From: Neopestalotiopsis rosae | Lineage: Eukaryota > Ascomycota > Sordariomycetes > Amphisphaeriales > Sporocadaceae | DNA length: 64,000 nucleotides | Reading direction: 5' to 3' | Assembly: GCA_023078685.1 (NCBI GenBank) | Contig: JALGAS010000012.1 | Coordinates: forward strand, 620,001-684,000 | In this document: piece after piece, positions 36,003-46,910 of the stretch | How the letters are laid out: every line of letters begins with the position of its first letter | Position numbering within the stretch: position 1 is the first letter of the stretch | The notes under the pieces: model-generated | The model's input: the letters and a program-made list of their open reading frames with translations, nothing else | Told to the model about the DNA's origin: nothing | The model's database searches: none | Position numbers and translations under genes: made by a program

Positions 36003-38809
36003 ATGGGTGCCAGCGACTCCAAGCTAGTGTTCAAAAAGGGCATCTTCAGGTTATCAGAGGAACGCCACATACCTGCCGACGATTCATACTGGACCTCGGT
36101 ACGTTGGCCGTCTTGATACGGTGCCCGGCTCGTCTTGCTTACTTGTCATAGTTTTGGGAACTTCCTGAAGCATCCGAGGATATTTTCAGCTTGTTCTCTG
36201 CTGCCGATGTACGACGGACACGAGACAATGCGCTCGAGAATCTAGAAACGTTGATATTGGCCGTCACCTCTCGACTGTTTATTCTTCGGCATCACCCTTC
36301 GTTTCCCGACCCCGAACTTGCGCCTGAAAAGGATGCGCTCAACTGCATACGCGTTCTCAACCGCATCGTACCATATCTCTACGAGGCCGAGCATTTGCAA
36401 GCATGGGAGGAGCAGTTCTTTTGGGGCACGAGGCGGAAACGGACCAGACGAGCCGCCATTCAACCCGAGGTCTTGTTCGATGAGGCCCAAGCCGACGACG
36501 CCGAGGTCAAACCGCCCATGACGGAATTCGAAGAGACGAAACCCCTGGCCGAAGAACTCATTGATACCTTGATCGACCTCCTCTTCTTCTCCGACTTTAC
36601 CGTTCCCAGACAGCCACACGGCAAGCCCAAGGTGACTTGTGCGATATGGCAGAGTGGTGTCGGTTGCAACACGGCCGTACCCACGACCAAGGAGCATGAG
36701 AGCAATCGATGCGAAATCCTGCGGCTACTCCTTACCCTCACCAGTCAGAGCATGTACATGTCGCCTAGCATATTGCCTACAAAGGGCACAAGATCATTGA
36801 CGTACATTTGTACCTGTCCTGATAAGCAAGTGGTCTTGTCTGTACTCTGCTCTTTGCTCAATACGGTACGTCGCACGCTTTTGTCTGTGTTCTCTGCTAA
36901 TTATAGCAGACACTCAAGTATAATCCTGCAACATGGAAAGTACCATATAACACTCTGGTATTCAAGGACGAGAAGCAGATTCTCGTCACTTATACCCTGC
37001 AATTCCTGCTAGTGATTCTTCTCTATCCGATCCCCGAGCAGCCTGGTGAAACAACGCCAAAGAACTACTATCGTCACTTTCTCGGACGGCTGCATAGACC
37101 TCAAGACTTTCAATTTATTGTCGATGGCATGACTCGAATTCTTAATCAGCCATTCCACGCCAACAACTCATACATTCCCGGAGCGCAGTCCACCACAAAG
37201 TTCTCTCCGGAGATTATCATGCTCTTTTGGGAGATTACGCAATGCAACAAGCGCTTCAGGGCATACATGATTGATACAGAAAGAGCACATGATTTTGTCA
37301 TTTTGATTCTCTACTACGCAACAGAATACAAGACGGATGCTTCAAAGCAGGGTGTTGTTCGAATGTGTGCATTCTTGTTGCAAACGTTGAGTGTAGAGCC
37401 AAAGTTTGGCATCAACCTCAACAAGGCATTTGACGGACAAGATTTGCTTCCCACCGTCATACGAATTCCCAACTTTAGGGGAACGTATGCCGATTACTTG
37501 ATTCAGGTGAGTTACTTGCAAACTTGTACGAATCTCAACTAACATGTTACAGTCCATTTACAGTCTCATCACGACAAGTCAGGGCAAACTTTCCGCCATT
37601 TATCCTGCTCTGCTCGCAGTCATTAACAACATTTCTGCATATCTCGAAGGCATCAACATGACGACGTGTTCAAAATTGTTGCAGCTATTCACATCCATGT
37701 CATCTCCTTCATTCCTGCTGGCAAATGATAGCAACCACGACCTGTTGACTTCACTACTAGAGTCCATGAATACAATCATCGAACATCACTACAAGGGTAT
37801 GTCTACTTGTGCAAACTTTTGTGTTCTAGCTAACTTTTCAGCCAACCCATACTTTGTCTACTCTATTCTCAAGAACAAGAAGCGATTCGAAGCTCTACGC
37901 TCATTTACGCTAGAAAGCGGCCAAGAAGAGATTGAAAGACGTAATCGACGCAGAAAGGAGGATGGACAAGCAGCCGACCTATTTGATATGAGCAGGAACT
38001 CGGTCGACAGTACTGCCAGTCCTACTACTACACAATCACGAACGCCCACGCTCAGTCATGTCCCAGAAGAGGATGACACCTTTGCAATTGGCGACGACGA
38101 TGACAGCGATGAAGACGAAGAGCGTCCAACGCCCGCACAATCAAGTCCAAGCGAAAACCCATCTCGAGCGTCGTCTGTGGTGAGCACTGATGATGCCGTT
38201 CCTACACAACTTCGAGGCATGTCGGAAAAGGCCAGGGGCAAGATGCCTGCCGGTGTGGCTTCATTTTCCCGGCAAAATAGTGTCACCAGCCTGGGTAGCT
38301 ATTCCATGGCAGGTCAATCCACTACTGGCGCTTTTGAACCTTCTGCGCATTGGATTGAGAGCTGGCTGCCAGAGCTGCCGCTTCACACCATTCTCACCGT
38401 CATCCAGCAATTGACTGCTCTTATCACACGACAGGGGCTTTCGACAGACAGTCCATCCAATGCAACGCTCAAGGCTATCCGCGATGCAGACTTGGTTGGC
38501 ATTGAACCATCGGCAGTCCGTGTCCATTCCTTTGAGTGGACGCCCATGGCCCTGGGGTGGTACGAATCCCTGCTTTGGAGTTTTGTTTTTGCCAGCGAAA
38601 TGCAAATCGCCAAGGGTACCGTGGGCATCTGGAATGGAACTGCCATCAAGCTCTTCAAGGTACAAGAAACGGCACCTGAAGGACCAACATTGACCTCGCC
38701 GCGTGGAGCCGTGGACGCAGTGGGAAGCAACATTGTCTCCAGAATTGGAGCCATGAACTTGCGAGGAGGACCCGTGACGGGCAATGCGGGTAATATCCAG
38801 CAGCCGTAA
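36003..38809 (+). CDS. HID1: Hid1 family Golgi protein (Ftp105/HID1 orthologue)
   Basis: Five exons (36003-36098, 36152-36865, 36907-37506, 37553-37796, 37842-38809) encode 873 residues, typical for the family. HID1 is a peripheral membrane protein of the Golgi/TGN involved in secretory sorting; the fission yeast orthologue Ftp105 recruits the deubiquitinase Ubp5 to the Golgi. The protein begins MGASDSKLVFKKGIF, and Gly2 with Ser at position 6 region fits N-myristoylation, which HID1 uses for attachment. Other recognisable stretches are FWELPEASEDIFSLFS, FWEITQCNKRFRAYM and NPYFVYSILKNKKRFE. An acidic Ser-rich disordered loop (DDDDSDEDEERPTPAQSS) precedes the conserved C-terminus. The fourth intron is only 45 nt, in phase and stop-free, so its retention would add 15 residues. 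Confidence 0.93.
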
Positions 38810-38919
38810 ATGGCCATCTTGAGTAGAATTGCAAAAGCATCAGTGCTACCATGTACATAGGCATTCATAGCATTACATGTCAAAGGATCGCTCAATTATT
38901 TTGTTTACGTGCATGTCTT

Positions 38920-40019
38920 TTACTCGACACCAAACTTTTCTTGGTATGCCCTCAATATCTCCAGGGAAATGTTTGCACCACCACATACAATCAAGACTAC
39001 ATTCTTCTTGCTCCACTCTTCATCAGTAAGCCCCTTGCCCAGCCATTTCCTCAGCTCGCCATTGTACACGGGGGCAATGCTAGCACCGCAGGCGGCTTCG
39101 ACAAAGAGAAGAGCATCGTTGGCAAGCTTGACCGAGCCCATGACGGCCTCGGCATCGGTCACGACGATGCTCGTCAAGTGATCCTGTTTGCTCCACTCAA
39201 ACGCCTGCTTGGCAACGGTCGGCGCCCCCAGACTCGTGGCTATGCTGGTGATGGCGGGCAGAGTGACCAGCTCGCCAGCCTTTATGCTCGCATGCAGACT
39301 CTCGGCGCCCACGGTCTCCACGACCAGCACCTCGGGCTTCTTGTCCCCCCAGTGCCGGCTGGACTGCTGTTCCACGCCCTCCATGATGCCGCTGAGCAGG
39401 CCGCCGCCGCCGCAGTTGCAGACGATGCCGTCGGGGCCGCCTTGGGGACCGCTCACGCCCAGGGCCGCCAGCTGCGGCACCAGCTCCTCGACAATGGTGG
39501 CGGCGCCCTCCCAGAGGTGCGGGTGGTCAAAGGGCGGGACGTAGACGCCGGTGGGGTCGGCGGCCAGCAAGTTCCCGCGCAGGTGCGCGTCGGCCTCGGC
39601 CCAGTGGGCGCCGATCTTGACGACCTCGGCGCCCAGGAGGCGGAGCTTGCCAATCATAAAGTCGGACGTGCTGGTGGGCACGACAATGGTGGCGGGCTTG
39701 CCCAGGGCCGTGGCCGCCGTCGCGCAGGCCAGTCCCGCGTTGCCGCCCGAGGAGCAGTAAAAGTGCACGTTGCCGCCCTGGTGGCTCTTAACGGCGCGCA
39801 GCATCATGTTGCCCACGCCGCGCTGCTTGAAGGAGCCCGAAGGCTGGAGGTTTTCTAGTTTGAGAAAGATGTTGCTGGGGAGATGTGAGTTGGATGGCAC
39901 ATGCAGCATGGATCTATGGTTACTCACCACCCGGCTGCCCGCGACATTGCCGTCGATGGGATTAGAGGCGTCTCGATCCACAGCTTTTCTGCTGGGCGGT
40001 CGGGAGTGTATGAACCCAT
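38920..40019 (-). CDS. PLP-dependent L-serine/threonine dehydratase (fold type II)
   Basis: Two exons (39928-40019 and 38920-39874) encode 348 residues. The family deaminates Ser or Thr to pyruvate or 2-oxobutyrate, as yeast Cha1 does. Splicing of a GTGAGT...CAG intron gives MGSYTPDRPAEKLWIETPL followed by AGCNIFLKLENLQPSGSF. The PLP Lys lies in SGSFKQRG, the phosphate-binding Gly loop is CNCGGGGLLSGI, and SSGGNAGLACA binds substrate. VLIVCGGANISLEIL closes the domain. There is no C-terminal ACT regulatory domain, so it is the catabolic rather than the Ilv1-type biosynthetic enzyme. It converges with HID1, with stop codons 110 bp apart. A 335-codon antisense ORF is a shadow. Confidence 0.92.
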
Positions 40020-41102
40020 TTTGTGTATAGTTGGTATATGCCGAGTAAGATGCTTTGTTCAATGGGATGTTCTTGGACTGGGAGCAATCGATTTGATATA
40101 TGTTCACAATCGGGTGTCCGATATCGCAACACCGTCAAAGTATAACAGTTGTCACTTGTCCCGTCTTGTCCTGTAAGAAAGGATGATTCGAGAAGTCAAT
40201 GGATAAGAGACGAATAGAAAGCAGAAAACGATTGCAGAGGTTTATAGTCTTTGAGAATTATGCTGCGGCATTGAAAAGCCGGCCGCAAGTGGATCAATCA
40301 AACGCTAAAGGCGACAAAAGGGCGTGAAAAGCGGCGCAAACTGATAATCTGACCGATGTATACCTAGTCATGCATGGTCACACATCTGAGTAATAATCGA
40401 GAACAAGACACGCGTTTGATGATCCACCGATAGCGACGCAAATGTATACCATACAAATCTCTGCTTATACTCTGTAGACAGCCATTTGATCAATTCCTAT
40501 CACTTCTTCACCAATCCGCGACTTGCCGATACAAGCCGTAGCCACTAGAAACAGAGGCAGGTGTGTAATCTTTTGAGTTTGGAAGGGGAAAAGACTATCA
40601 CGGCAGCATTTCCATTACCCTACGATTACCCTATACTCGCAGTAGGGGAATCATGCCGTGTATGATGTAGACGAGTGAAACGATGATGAAGAGGCACGTA
40701 TGAGAGCAATTGGCTCGTAATGTACATGTCTTTACGTACGAAATTGATGAACCAAGGTTTGCCAGAATCCGGGGAGGAATCCGGGGAGTTCAAGTTGCAT
40801 GACGGGTGGTTTATATTGCTGTGTATTTATGAAGTGGTTGCAGTTTTGGTCGATATGGCTGCGCGGTATAAATTGGTGGTACATATTGGCCGCGTCTTCT
40901 GATGTCCTCGTGCCTGCCCGTGTGATACTTGTATCCAATCCGAACTCATTCGTATCCCGTTGCCAACCACAATGTTTGTAGCCGGTAAGAATCGCCGGTC
41001 ATCGCTGTCGACATCCTGGCTACCGGCATGTCTCGAGTGAAGGCTCAGTCCGCCTCTCCAGTTCCGTAATCCCAAGCCATGAGACCTTTCCTCCGACTTG
41101 CC
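40020..41102. other. Intergenic region, no gene recognised
   Basis: About 1.1 kb between two minus-strand genes. It includes the dehydratase promoter and a near-repeat caatccggggaggaatccggggag at about 40766-40788. Only short ORFs without domains. Confidence 0.5.
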
Positions 41103-41736
41103 CTACAGATACCTTAGATTCTGACTGATGGCTACCCATTTCCTCAACCCTCTCGGAGCGTTCCTGCCATGCGCCTCCCAGTGGGGGACCAGGACAAAGG
41201 CGTCGTTGAAGCCGCGGACGACGGCCTCGTCTCCCTTGCCGAAGCGGACGGTGCCCGCGACCTGGAGCGAGAGGCTCAGCTTGTCGCCGCGGTCGCTCTG
41301 GGCCTCGGGGTCGGCGCTGCCGAGGACGTAGTGCGGGTTGACGGGGTGCGCGTCGACGCTGAGCACGTCAAAGTGGACGGGGTGCCCTTGCTTGTCCAAC
41401 AGCTCCTGGAACTCCTGGACGGCGCCCGACGGCGAAGAGGCAGAAGAGCACACGTGCCCGTTGATGCTAATATCGGGCGTCAGCCCTGCTGCCGTCAGCC
41501 GCGCCGAGGTGGACGCGTAGAATTGGGACAGGCCCTGCGTGGCCGAGCTGCTGCGGTGCGGCCTGTTTAGTGTGTCGTAGTAGTATTCTACGAATCGGTC
41601 GGCGGCTGTCGGTGTGGTCAGTTGTAAGATTCATGAAGGGGCGACAGGCAGTCTGTGTAAATGGCAAAAAGTCGACGGATTTGTACTTGCCTTCGCTCGC
41701 AACCTTGACTTGCGTTTCCACACTTGGAAGTGGCAT
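41103..41736 (-). CDS. NTF2-fold mRNA export factor (Mtr2/NXT1-like)
   Basis: Two exons (41691-41736 and 41103-41605) encode 182 residues. The fold is NTF2-like, with AADRFVEYYYDTLNRP near the N-terminus and GFNDAFVLVPHWEAHG plus KWVAISQNLRYL at the end, as in fungal Mtr2/NXT1, the partner of Mex67/TAP in mRNA export through the nuclear pore. The intron (41606-41690) uses a GC donor: GAAG|GCAAGT, a perfect GC-AG consensus. Only this donor gives the phase-1 join to GCC GAC CGA TTC. The start chosen is MPLPSVETQVK; an in-frame Met 11 codons upstream (MVPTTVKATTK) is possible. Mtr2 identity rather than another NTF2-like protein is likely but not certain. Confidence 0.8.
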
Positions 41737-42474
41737 TTTCGTTGTTGCCTTGACTGTAGTAGGGACCAAGTGAACAGCTAGCTGATGGAGTTTTTCAGCA
41801 ATAAATAGCTTGAAGAATTAGAGAATGTCTTTAAGAGGTGCAATTTTCCAATAACGGCGTGTATGTACCCATAAAGTACTGCCCGGCTTGTGATGCTTTG
41901 TAAAAAGTTTCGAGACCAATTTCGGACACGTGCTTTCCAGCAATTCGTTATTTCGTGATTCGAGTAGGTACGATTCTGTAGAGTTTAGATACAATTTATA
42001 TGTTTGCGACAGCACATTCTCAATGTCTCTTATTACAGGCGTGATTGAAACAGGATGAACTAATATAGATATAAATACAATCCACACATCATAAAGCATA
42101 TTCAGGTATCCATGCCATGTATGCTGTCTGGCCAATACTCATAATGTAGCAATAATGCCATAATTAACCCCTAATTAAGTGGTATTTCATGGCATTCCAA
42201 GCATGACAGACATCCTCTATGCACCTTTATACTCGGATACCTGTTAGTTCTTATAATAAAACAATGTTGCCGTGATATTTCACTGTGCATGGTATTCTAC
42301 TCACGGACAAAGAATCACTGCCCCGCACCACTGGATTTAACCTTTATAGTAGCTCAACGGGAAACAAAAGAAAACACGCCGGCCATGATCGTCGCGTATC
42401 AACAAGTATAAAAAGTCGTTCACAACAAAAAATCGTGAAAACCACAAAAAGAATCGGTGAAGACCGGATGGATT
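41737..42474. other. AT-rich spacer before the tRNA gene
   Basis: About 0.7 kb, visibly AT-rich between 41770 and 42270. A 105-codon minus-strand ORF (41818-42135) has no recognisable domain. On the minus strand, T runs near 42448 and 42427 lie just downstream of the tRNA and would serve as RNA polymerase III terminators. Confidence 0.5.
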
Positions 42475-42558
42475 TGAACCATGCCCGACTTGAACGGACG
42501 ACCTTCTGGATGTCCCAAGAAACTGGAATCAGATGCTCTACCACTGAGCTAATGGTCC
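42475..42558 (-). tRNA. tRNA-Trp (CCA) with a short intron
   Basis: The 84-nt gene folds canonically. Acceptor strands GGACCAT and ATGGTTC pair (one G-U), followed by discriminator A. The D arm is GCTCAGTGGTAGAGC and the variable loop AGGTC. The T arm is GTCCG-TTCAAGT-CGGGC. The anticodon arm begins TCTGATTCCAG with anticodon CCA. An intron of about 12 nt (TTTCTTGGGACA) follows position 37 and the 3' stem strand is CCAGA, leaving an A-C mismatch at 31-39. The flanks add a second feature: the leader GACC plus GGA can pair with TCCGGTC in the trailer, and the trailer contains a hairpin ATGG-TTCAAAT-CCAT that looks like another T arm. The 5' end coincides with the breakpoint of the adjacent gene duplication. 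Confidence 0.82.
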
Positions 42559-42711
42559 GGTCTTTGTTGGAGATGGGGCCGCTTATAGTAAACCATGTCG
42601 TCGCGCCGCCACGAAATTGGATCCATCCACCTCTGTCCACTCACCAGACAGCCCTTGACTCGTCGACAACCACGATAGTGATTCATATATGAACACGTTG
42701 CCTTCTTTGTT
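42552..42711. repeat. Duplicated flank R1, copy a
   Basis: Starts atggtccgg, the tRNA acceptor strand read on the plus strand, and continues through ctttgttggagatggg and ccttgactcgtcgac. It matches 46761-46910 with scattered substitutions. It lies 3' of kinase-OTU copy A, as its partner lies 3' of copy B. Confidence 0.8.
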
Positions 42712-42963
42712 GCCTCGCTTACTCGCAGCTGGACATGGAAGTCCAAGACAGAAATGGCTTGCAGTATTGGAGGCCATGTGGTAAAAGGTAAAATAGTGAT
42801 TATAATTGGTTCCATGATTATACATGCCATATTCGAACAGATCTTGGTTGATAATATTTCCAGATTCTATATCTACAATCAACTTGCAATTAGATGCTTC
42901 CAACAGGTGAATTATTACCCGCTTTCAATGCATTCGACGTCGATCTCGCCTTGACCTAGCATT
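42559..42963. other. Spacer between tRNA-Trp and kinase-OTU copy A
   Basis: Contains flank repeat R1a and the 3' region of copy A. Weaker similarity to the region 3' of copy B continues beyond R1, for example gtaaaaggtaaaatagtgatt near 42781 against gtaaatggtagcagagtgatt near 46986. No gene. Confidence 0.55.
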
Positions 42964-45900
42964 TCATATGCTCATATCCCCATCGGAATCATCAGAATCA
43001 TACATATCCTGATCAATCGCCACGACATCGGCGTCGCTCAGCTCAGGCTGTGGTGCGGCGCTCAGTCCTTCATATCGATCTTCCGCAGGATGACCGCCGG
43101 CGCCATTGTTGGCATGAGTGTTGTCGTTGAAAACGAATATGGCATGGTAGCCGGCGTCGTTCCTCTCCCAATAATAGGTCTGCTGACCGGGAAACACGGC
43201 CACAAGGCCGAGGCCGTTGTTGTTGCCAGAAGTGTTGACACCATTGTTCATTGACCATTCGTGCAAAATCATATCCAGCTGAGCAAAGGCCCAGTAACCA
43301 ATGACGTGAGTGCCTAGCATGGCCGGATCAATATTGTCAAAGTCTCCTCTGGCGGCGAGGGTCCCGGAAATGAGAATGAAATCCGCCTCAGTCGGTAGTG
43401 TCACGCCTGCCGGCAACATACCAGGAGGTAATTGATTTTGCAAGCTGGCGATTATTGCTTGTACTGGGTGAGGATTAGCTTTCCGCCTTGACATCTGTCT
43501 ATTCGAATTGGGAAAAGGTCCACTTACAACCACAATGAGGTGCGCTTGCGATGGGAATTTGTCTGTGTCCGTGTGGAAACAATAGATTGTACATGGTTTG
43601 GAGTAAAAAGGCCACATTTCCGTCGCCATTACCGGGTGGAGCGGCGGGCGGAGCAGCAGGAGCAGCACCCGGAGCAGGAGCAACGAGAGGGCCTCCGGGC
43701 GGTGATCCGCCGGCCCCTCCAACAGGCGGTCCTCCTCCTCCTCCTCCAGCTGGCGCTGCTCCTCCTCCTCCTCCTCCTCCTCCTCCTCCTCCACCTCCTC
43801 CACCAGGCCCTCCTCCTCCTCCAGGTGGTGGTACGATAGTACCATCGTAAAACCACCTCTTCACCCATTGACTAATAATGGCATCAGTCTCCACTGGAAA
43901 GGTACCAGGAGCAATATGGGCCTTGGCCTCGGTGAGAAGAGTCTGCAGATCCGGTCGATCATTAGGTCGATGGTACATGCACCGAAAGAGCGTCCGTCTG
44001 AGATCGGGATCGACCAACGGGAAGCGATCGGCGGGTGTGTTGATACCGTCGCACAAGTCCACACAGTAGGATATCGGCCCGTTATAGCCGGCGGCGTCGA
44101 GAATCCCTTGATAGTTGTCTCTCGTCGTTGCGGGTGTCAGGTGGGTAGCCTGGAGAGCGGGAGGAAAAACGGGCATGTGAGGTTGGGGAATCGTTTTGCC
44201 GGTGATGAGAATCCACATGCACTGTATCGTAAGAGATAAGCCAAGAAGAAAAGAAGAAAAAAAAAAGAAAGAAAGAAAGAGAAATCCGGAGTGTATAATC
44301 GGGACTCGGGGAACGGAGCATACCCAAGCAATCTGCCATATGTTCAGCTTGTAGCTGATGTTTCCCGCTACATCATCTAAACCGACATTGTCGCCGTGCA
44401 CAGTTTCCTGTAAAGTCCTTTTCGTGAGTTGGGAAATCAGTATAATCATCCTCTTTCATAGATACAGTGTTTGGACCTACTCCCACTCCGGGCCGAATTG
44501 TTCCTTGGATGGATTAGTCTGTGTTTTTCGTTTCTCATATATAAAACTTACAGGTGCCAGGAAATTCGTCTTGGCGCGTTGCCTCAATTGGAAATAATAT
44601 TGACTGTCGTTCATGGTAAGAAATCGAGACTCGAATAAGATGTTTATATGTATCAGCCACTCACTTTCTCTTGTAGGATTTAATCTTATCTGCCAGACCA
44701 AAATCTGCCAGCTTGGAGATGGTTAGCATAAAAAATGATTAGGGAAAGGGGTCGATTCTCATTTTCTTACCTTTAGTCTTGGGATAAAGGCGTGTTCATC
44801 CGGTTCACGATCCGAACGAGGCGGTACCGAAGGCATAGCTGTCACTGGTGTACCCGATTTCGTAAGACCATTCGCTATTTCATTAGCCCAGTAAGCGGTA
44901 GCGGTCGCGTTTAATTCAAACCCATCAATCAAGACTGGGTTCAAGAGTTAGCCTGGAGACAGGACAATAACGACATGTTTGGAATATGGTATTGCTTACT
45001 ATTATTTGGATCAATGTCAAAATGTATTACATTCTCATTCTTCCGTTGGAGATCTGCAGTGGTTGGTACTTCTTCGTTCAAATCTCCTTGAAGATTCAGG
45101 TGGCGAGCGATATCGGCTGCGTTGGCGCCTTGATATGCCTGTACGTCAATAGCAGCTAGGCTTCGTCTCATTTTGTTGCTCGCTGCGACTGCCGGGACAT
45201 ATTGAGCATTGGGTAATGGTTCAGCATTAAGAAGGCGACGGCTTCTCCTCAAGTGACGATCATTCGTAGTGCGCTCTGCTCCCAAGGGCCTACCAGGTGC
45301 TCTACGGTCCGGGTGAAACTTGTTTGGCGGATACTCGAGACCTACAATTCCTCTAACCACTAGATGAAATAGAGTTTTATCAGATTTTTGTTCTTTTTCT
45401 TATTGCCAATAGAGTAAACCATCGAGTATTTCAACTTACAGCTTAGCCAGAAAGCCCAAAGGACCCTATTGGGGGGTGGTGTGAAAACATCCGCCTCTAT
45501 ACGCCGGTCAATAAGTGCAGCAAGGCTTCCATTCTCCATGTATTCAATCAGGAGCCAATTATTATCTTGGGCTGCATTATTTCTCATCCAGTTATCAAAG
45601 TGCTGATCCCTCGCTGTCCATGCACTCCTCTTCTTGGCAAAATAGTTTCGAGTTCGCAGGCTACGTTGAATCCGTGGCTTGTACATATGCGGGTCGCCGG
45701 CGCCATCCGCATCATCATAATCGGTGAGTTCGTCATGAGAAGAGTCTTCTACCAAGGTCCCTGGTGGTCTCCGGGGCCTAGCCGGGATTCCGGGAGTATC
45801 GAAAAGTTGGATAGAGTGTGCTGCCTGACGCTGCCTCTGTTTGTCGCCCCTCCAGAACGAATTAGTGTTTTGATCAAGTTTGACGTCTTCCCAGGAAGAA

Positions 45901-46571
45901 CAAGGCACGGTGTAAACTTGCATATGTTGCCCGCCTTTCATCCCAAAGTGCCGCGTTGTTGGCAACTAAGGCAACTTTTGAAACAAGTTTTCTGACTACA
46001 CCACCTCCATTATTCTGGTGGTAAAGTATGGCGCAATTCAGACCTCCCTATCCAGCCATGGGCGTTAGTATATTTCTTCCTGATATTGTATAAAGACGCG
46101 CAACATGCATTAGAACAAGCTCTCCCCAGGCCTTATTGCCAAAGACTTGCTGACAGAAGAAAAGCACTAGGGAATACCAACCCTTCCCAATACTCGGTGA
46201 GGAGTCCAGCCACGGGGGATGAAGCCAAGTAAGATTTCGATCTGTTTACGCCGTGCCTGCAATCGAAAGTCCGCGTGGACTGGAGCTAGGGGAGCTGCAT
46301 TCAGGATATGACCGCCCCCCGCCGCGGGAAGTGCAGCACCATAGTTACTATCAACACGTTGGGGTAGTTGGGATTCAAAGATTGGGTGGCGAGTTGGGCG
46401 AGGCACTTGGTGGAATCCTTCCTGCCCGAAATCGGCGTGATTGCTCACAAACGGGACACCCCATGTTGGGATTCTACCAAGCTTTCTGAGCCTGTACAAT
46501 TCAAAATTCTGGTCGGCGACCCCTTTTCCCCACGGTGTCAAGGAATTGTAAACCTCCACTGGATTGGCCAT
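42964..46571 (-). CDS. Kinase-OTU fusion protein, tandem copy A
   Basis: Eleven exons (46182-46571, 45922-46047, 45440-45836, 45000-45359, 44771-44934, 44665-44711, 44552-44603, 44481-44503, 44324-44417, 43528-44221, 42964-43463) give 948 residues in continuous frame. The kinase domain has glycine loop VLGRGGLNCAI, a Lys in LVSKV, LLIEYMENGSLAALI, catalytic loop VIHFDIDPNN, LADFGLADKI and FLAPEQF. The lobe ends RCMYHRPNDRPDLQTLL. A Gly/Pro/Ala linker encoded by a (GGA)n-like repeat follows. The C-terminal domain begins PHCGLQAIIASL and ends IFVFND...AEDRYEGL, an OTU-like layout with Arg where copies B and C have His, so protease activity is probably lost. Intron 2 uses a GC donor (TAT|GCAAGT). 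The first intron splits the glycine loop and is absent from B and C. Predicted cytosolic; cellular role unknown. Confidence 0.8.
43726..43830. repeat. Interrupted TCC/GGA microsatellite coding poly-Gly
   Basis: Plus-strand runs of tcc/ctc repeats with a few interruptions. On the coding (minus) strand they read GGA and encode a Gly tract of more than 20 residues broken by Pro and Ala, between the kinase and OTU-like domains of copy A. Other frames give artefactual poly-Glu, poly-Arg and poly-Leu ORFs on both strands. Confidence 0.85.
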
Positions 46572-46682
46572 GGTGGATGATTGAACGGCTAACTCGAAGA
46601 TATGCAAAGACTCATGAGTCACCAGATAGATCTGTGAGAACGCGATGACAATGGAGATGGAGGGGCTTGAATTTTCTAAATT

Positions 46683-46764
46683 CTCTTATTCGCACCTGTC
46701 TGAGTATTCCTTGCAGTACCAGCGTAACAAAGACCCGGCAGTATTGTTCGTTTGCAGGTCATGG
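46683..46764. repeat. Duplicated flank R2, copy a
   Basis: Region 5' of copy A that matches 50681-50745 5' of copy B. Shared phrases are gagtattccttg and cagtattgttcgtttgcagg. Copy a carries about 13 extra bases (cagtaccagcgta). It ends ggtcatgg, directly at the junction with R1b. Confidence 0.8.
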
Positions 46765-46910
46765 TCCGGCCTTTGTTAGAGATGGTGCCGCTTAAGGTAA
46801 GTCATATCGCCGAGCCCTGAGAAATTGGATTCATCCACCTTTATCCGCCATGCAGAGAGTACTTGACTCGTCGATAAACGCAATAGCAATTCATTTATGG
46901 ATAATTTGCC
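46761..46910. repeat. Duplicated flank R1, copy b
   Basis: Starts atggtccggcctttgtt and carries cttgactcgtcgata, matching 42552-42711. Only about 9 bp of the tRNA 5' end is present (atggtccgg); the rest of the tRNA is absent here, so the duplicated segment began inside the tRNA gene. Confidence 0.8.

Noticed and set aside
38851..39858. 335-codon plus-strand ORF
   Set aside because: Antisense to the Ser/Thr dehydratase; composition typical of a reverse-complement shadow.
40766..40790. Short direct repeat as an attachment site or transposon end
   Set aside because: About 10 bp repeated once, no element between copies and no inverted ends.
41818..42135. 105-codon ORF in the AT-rich spacer as a degraded fourth kinase-OTU copy
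   Set aside because: No kinase or OTU motif and no similarity visible to copies A-C.
42964..43845. ORF with an N-terminal poly-Glu stretch read as a separate gene
   Set aside because: The poly-Glu part is an out-of-frame reading of the GGA repeat; only the part from 43463 down is a real exon of copy A.
43540..43850. Poly-Leu and poly-Pro ORFs on the plus strand
   Set aside because: Frame readings of the same triplet repeat, with no independent coding support.
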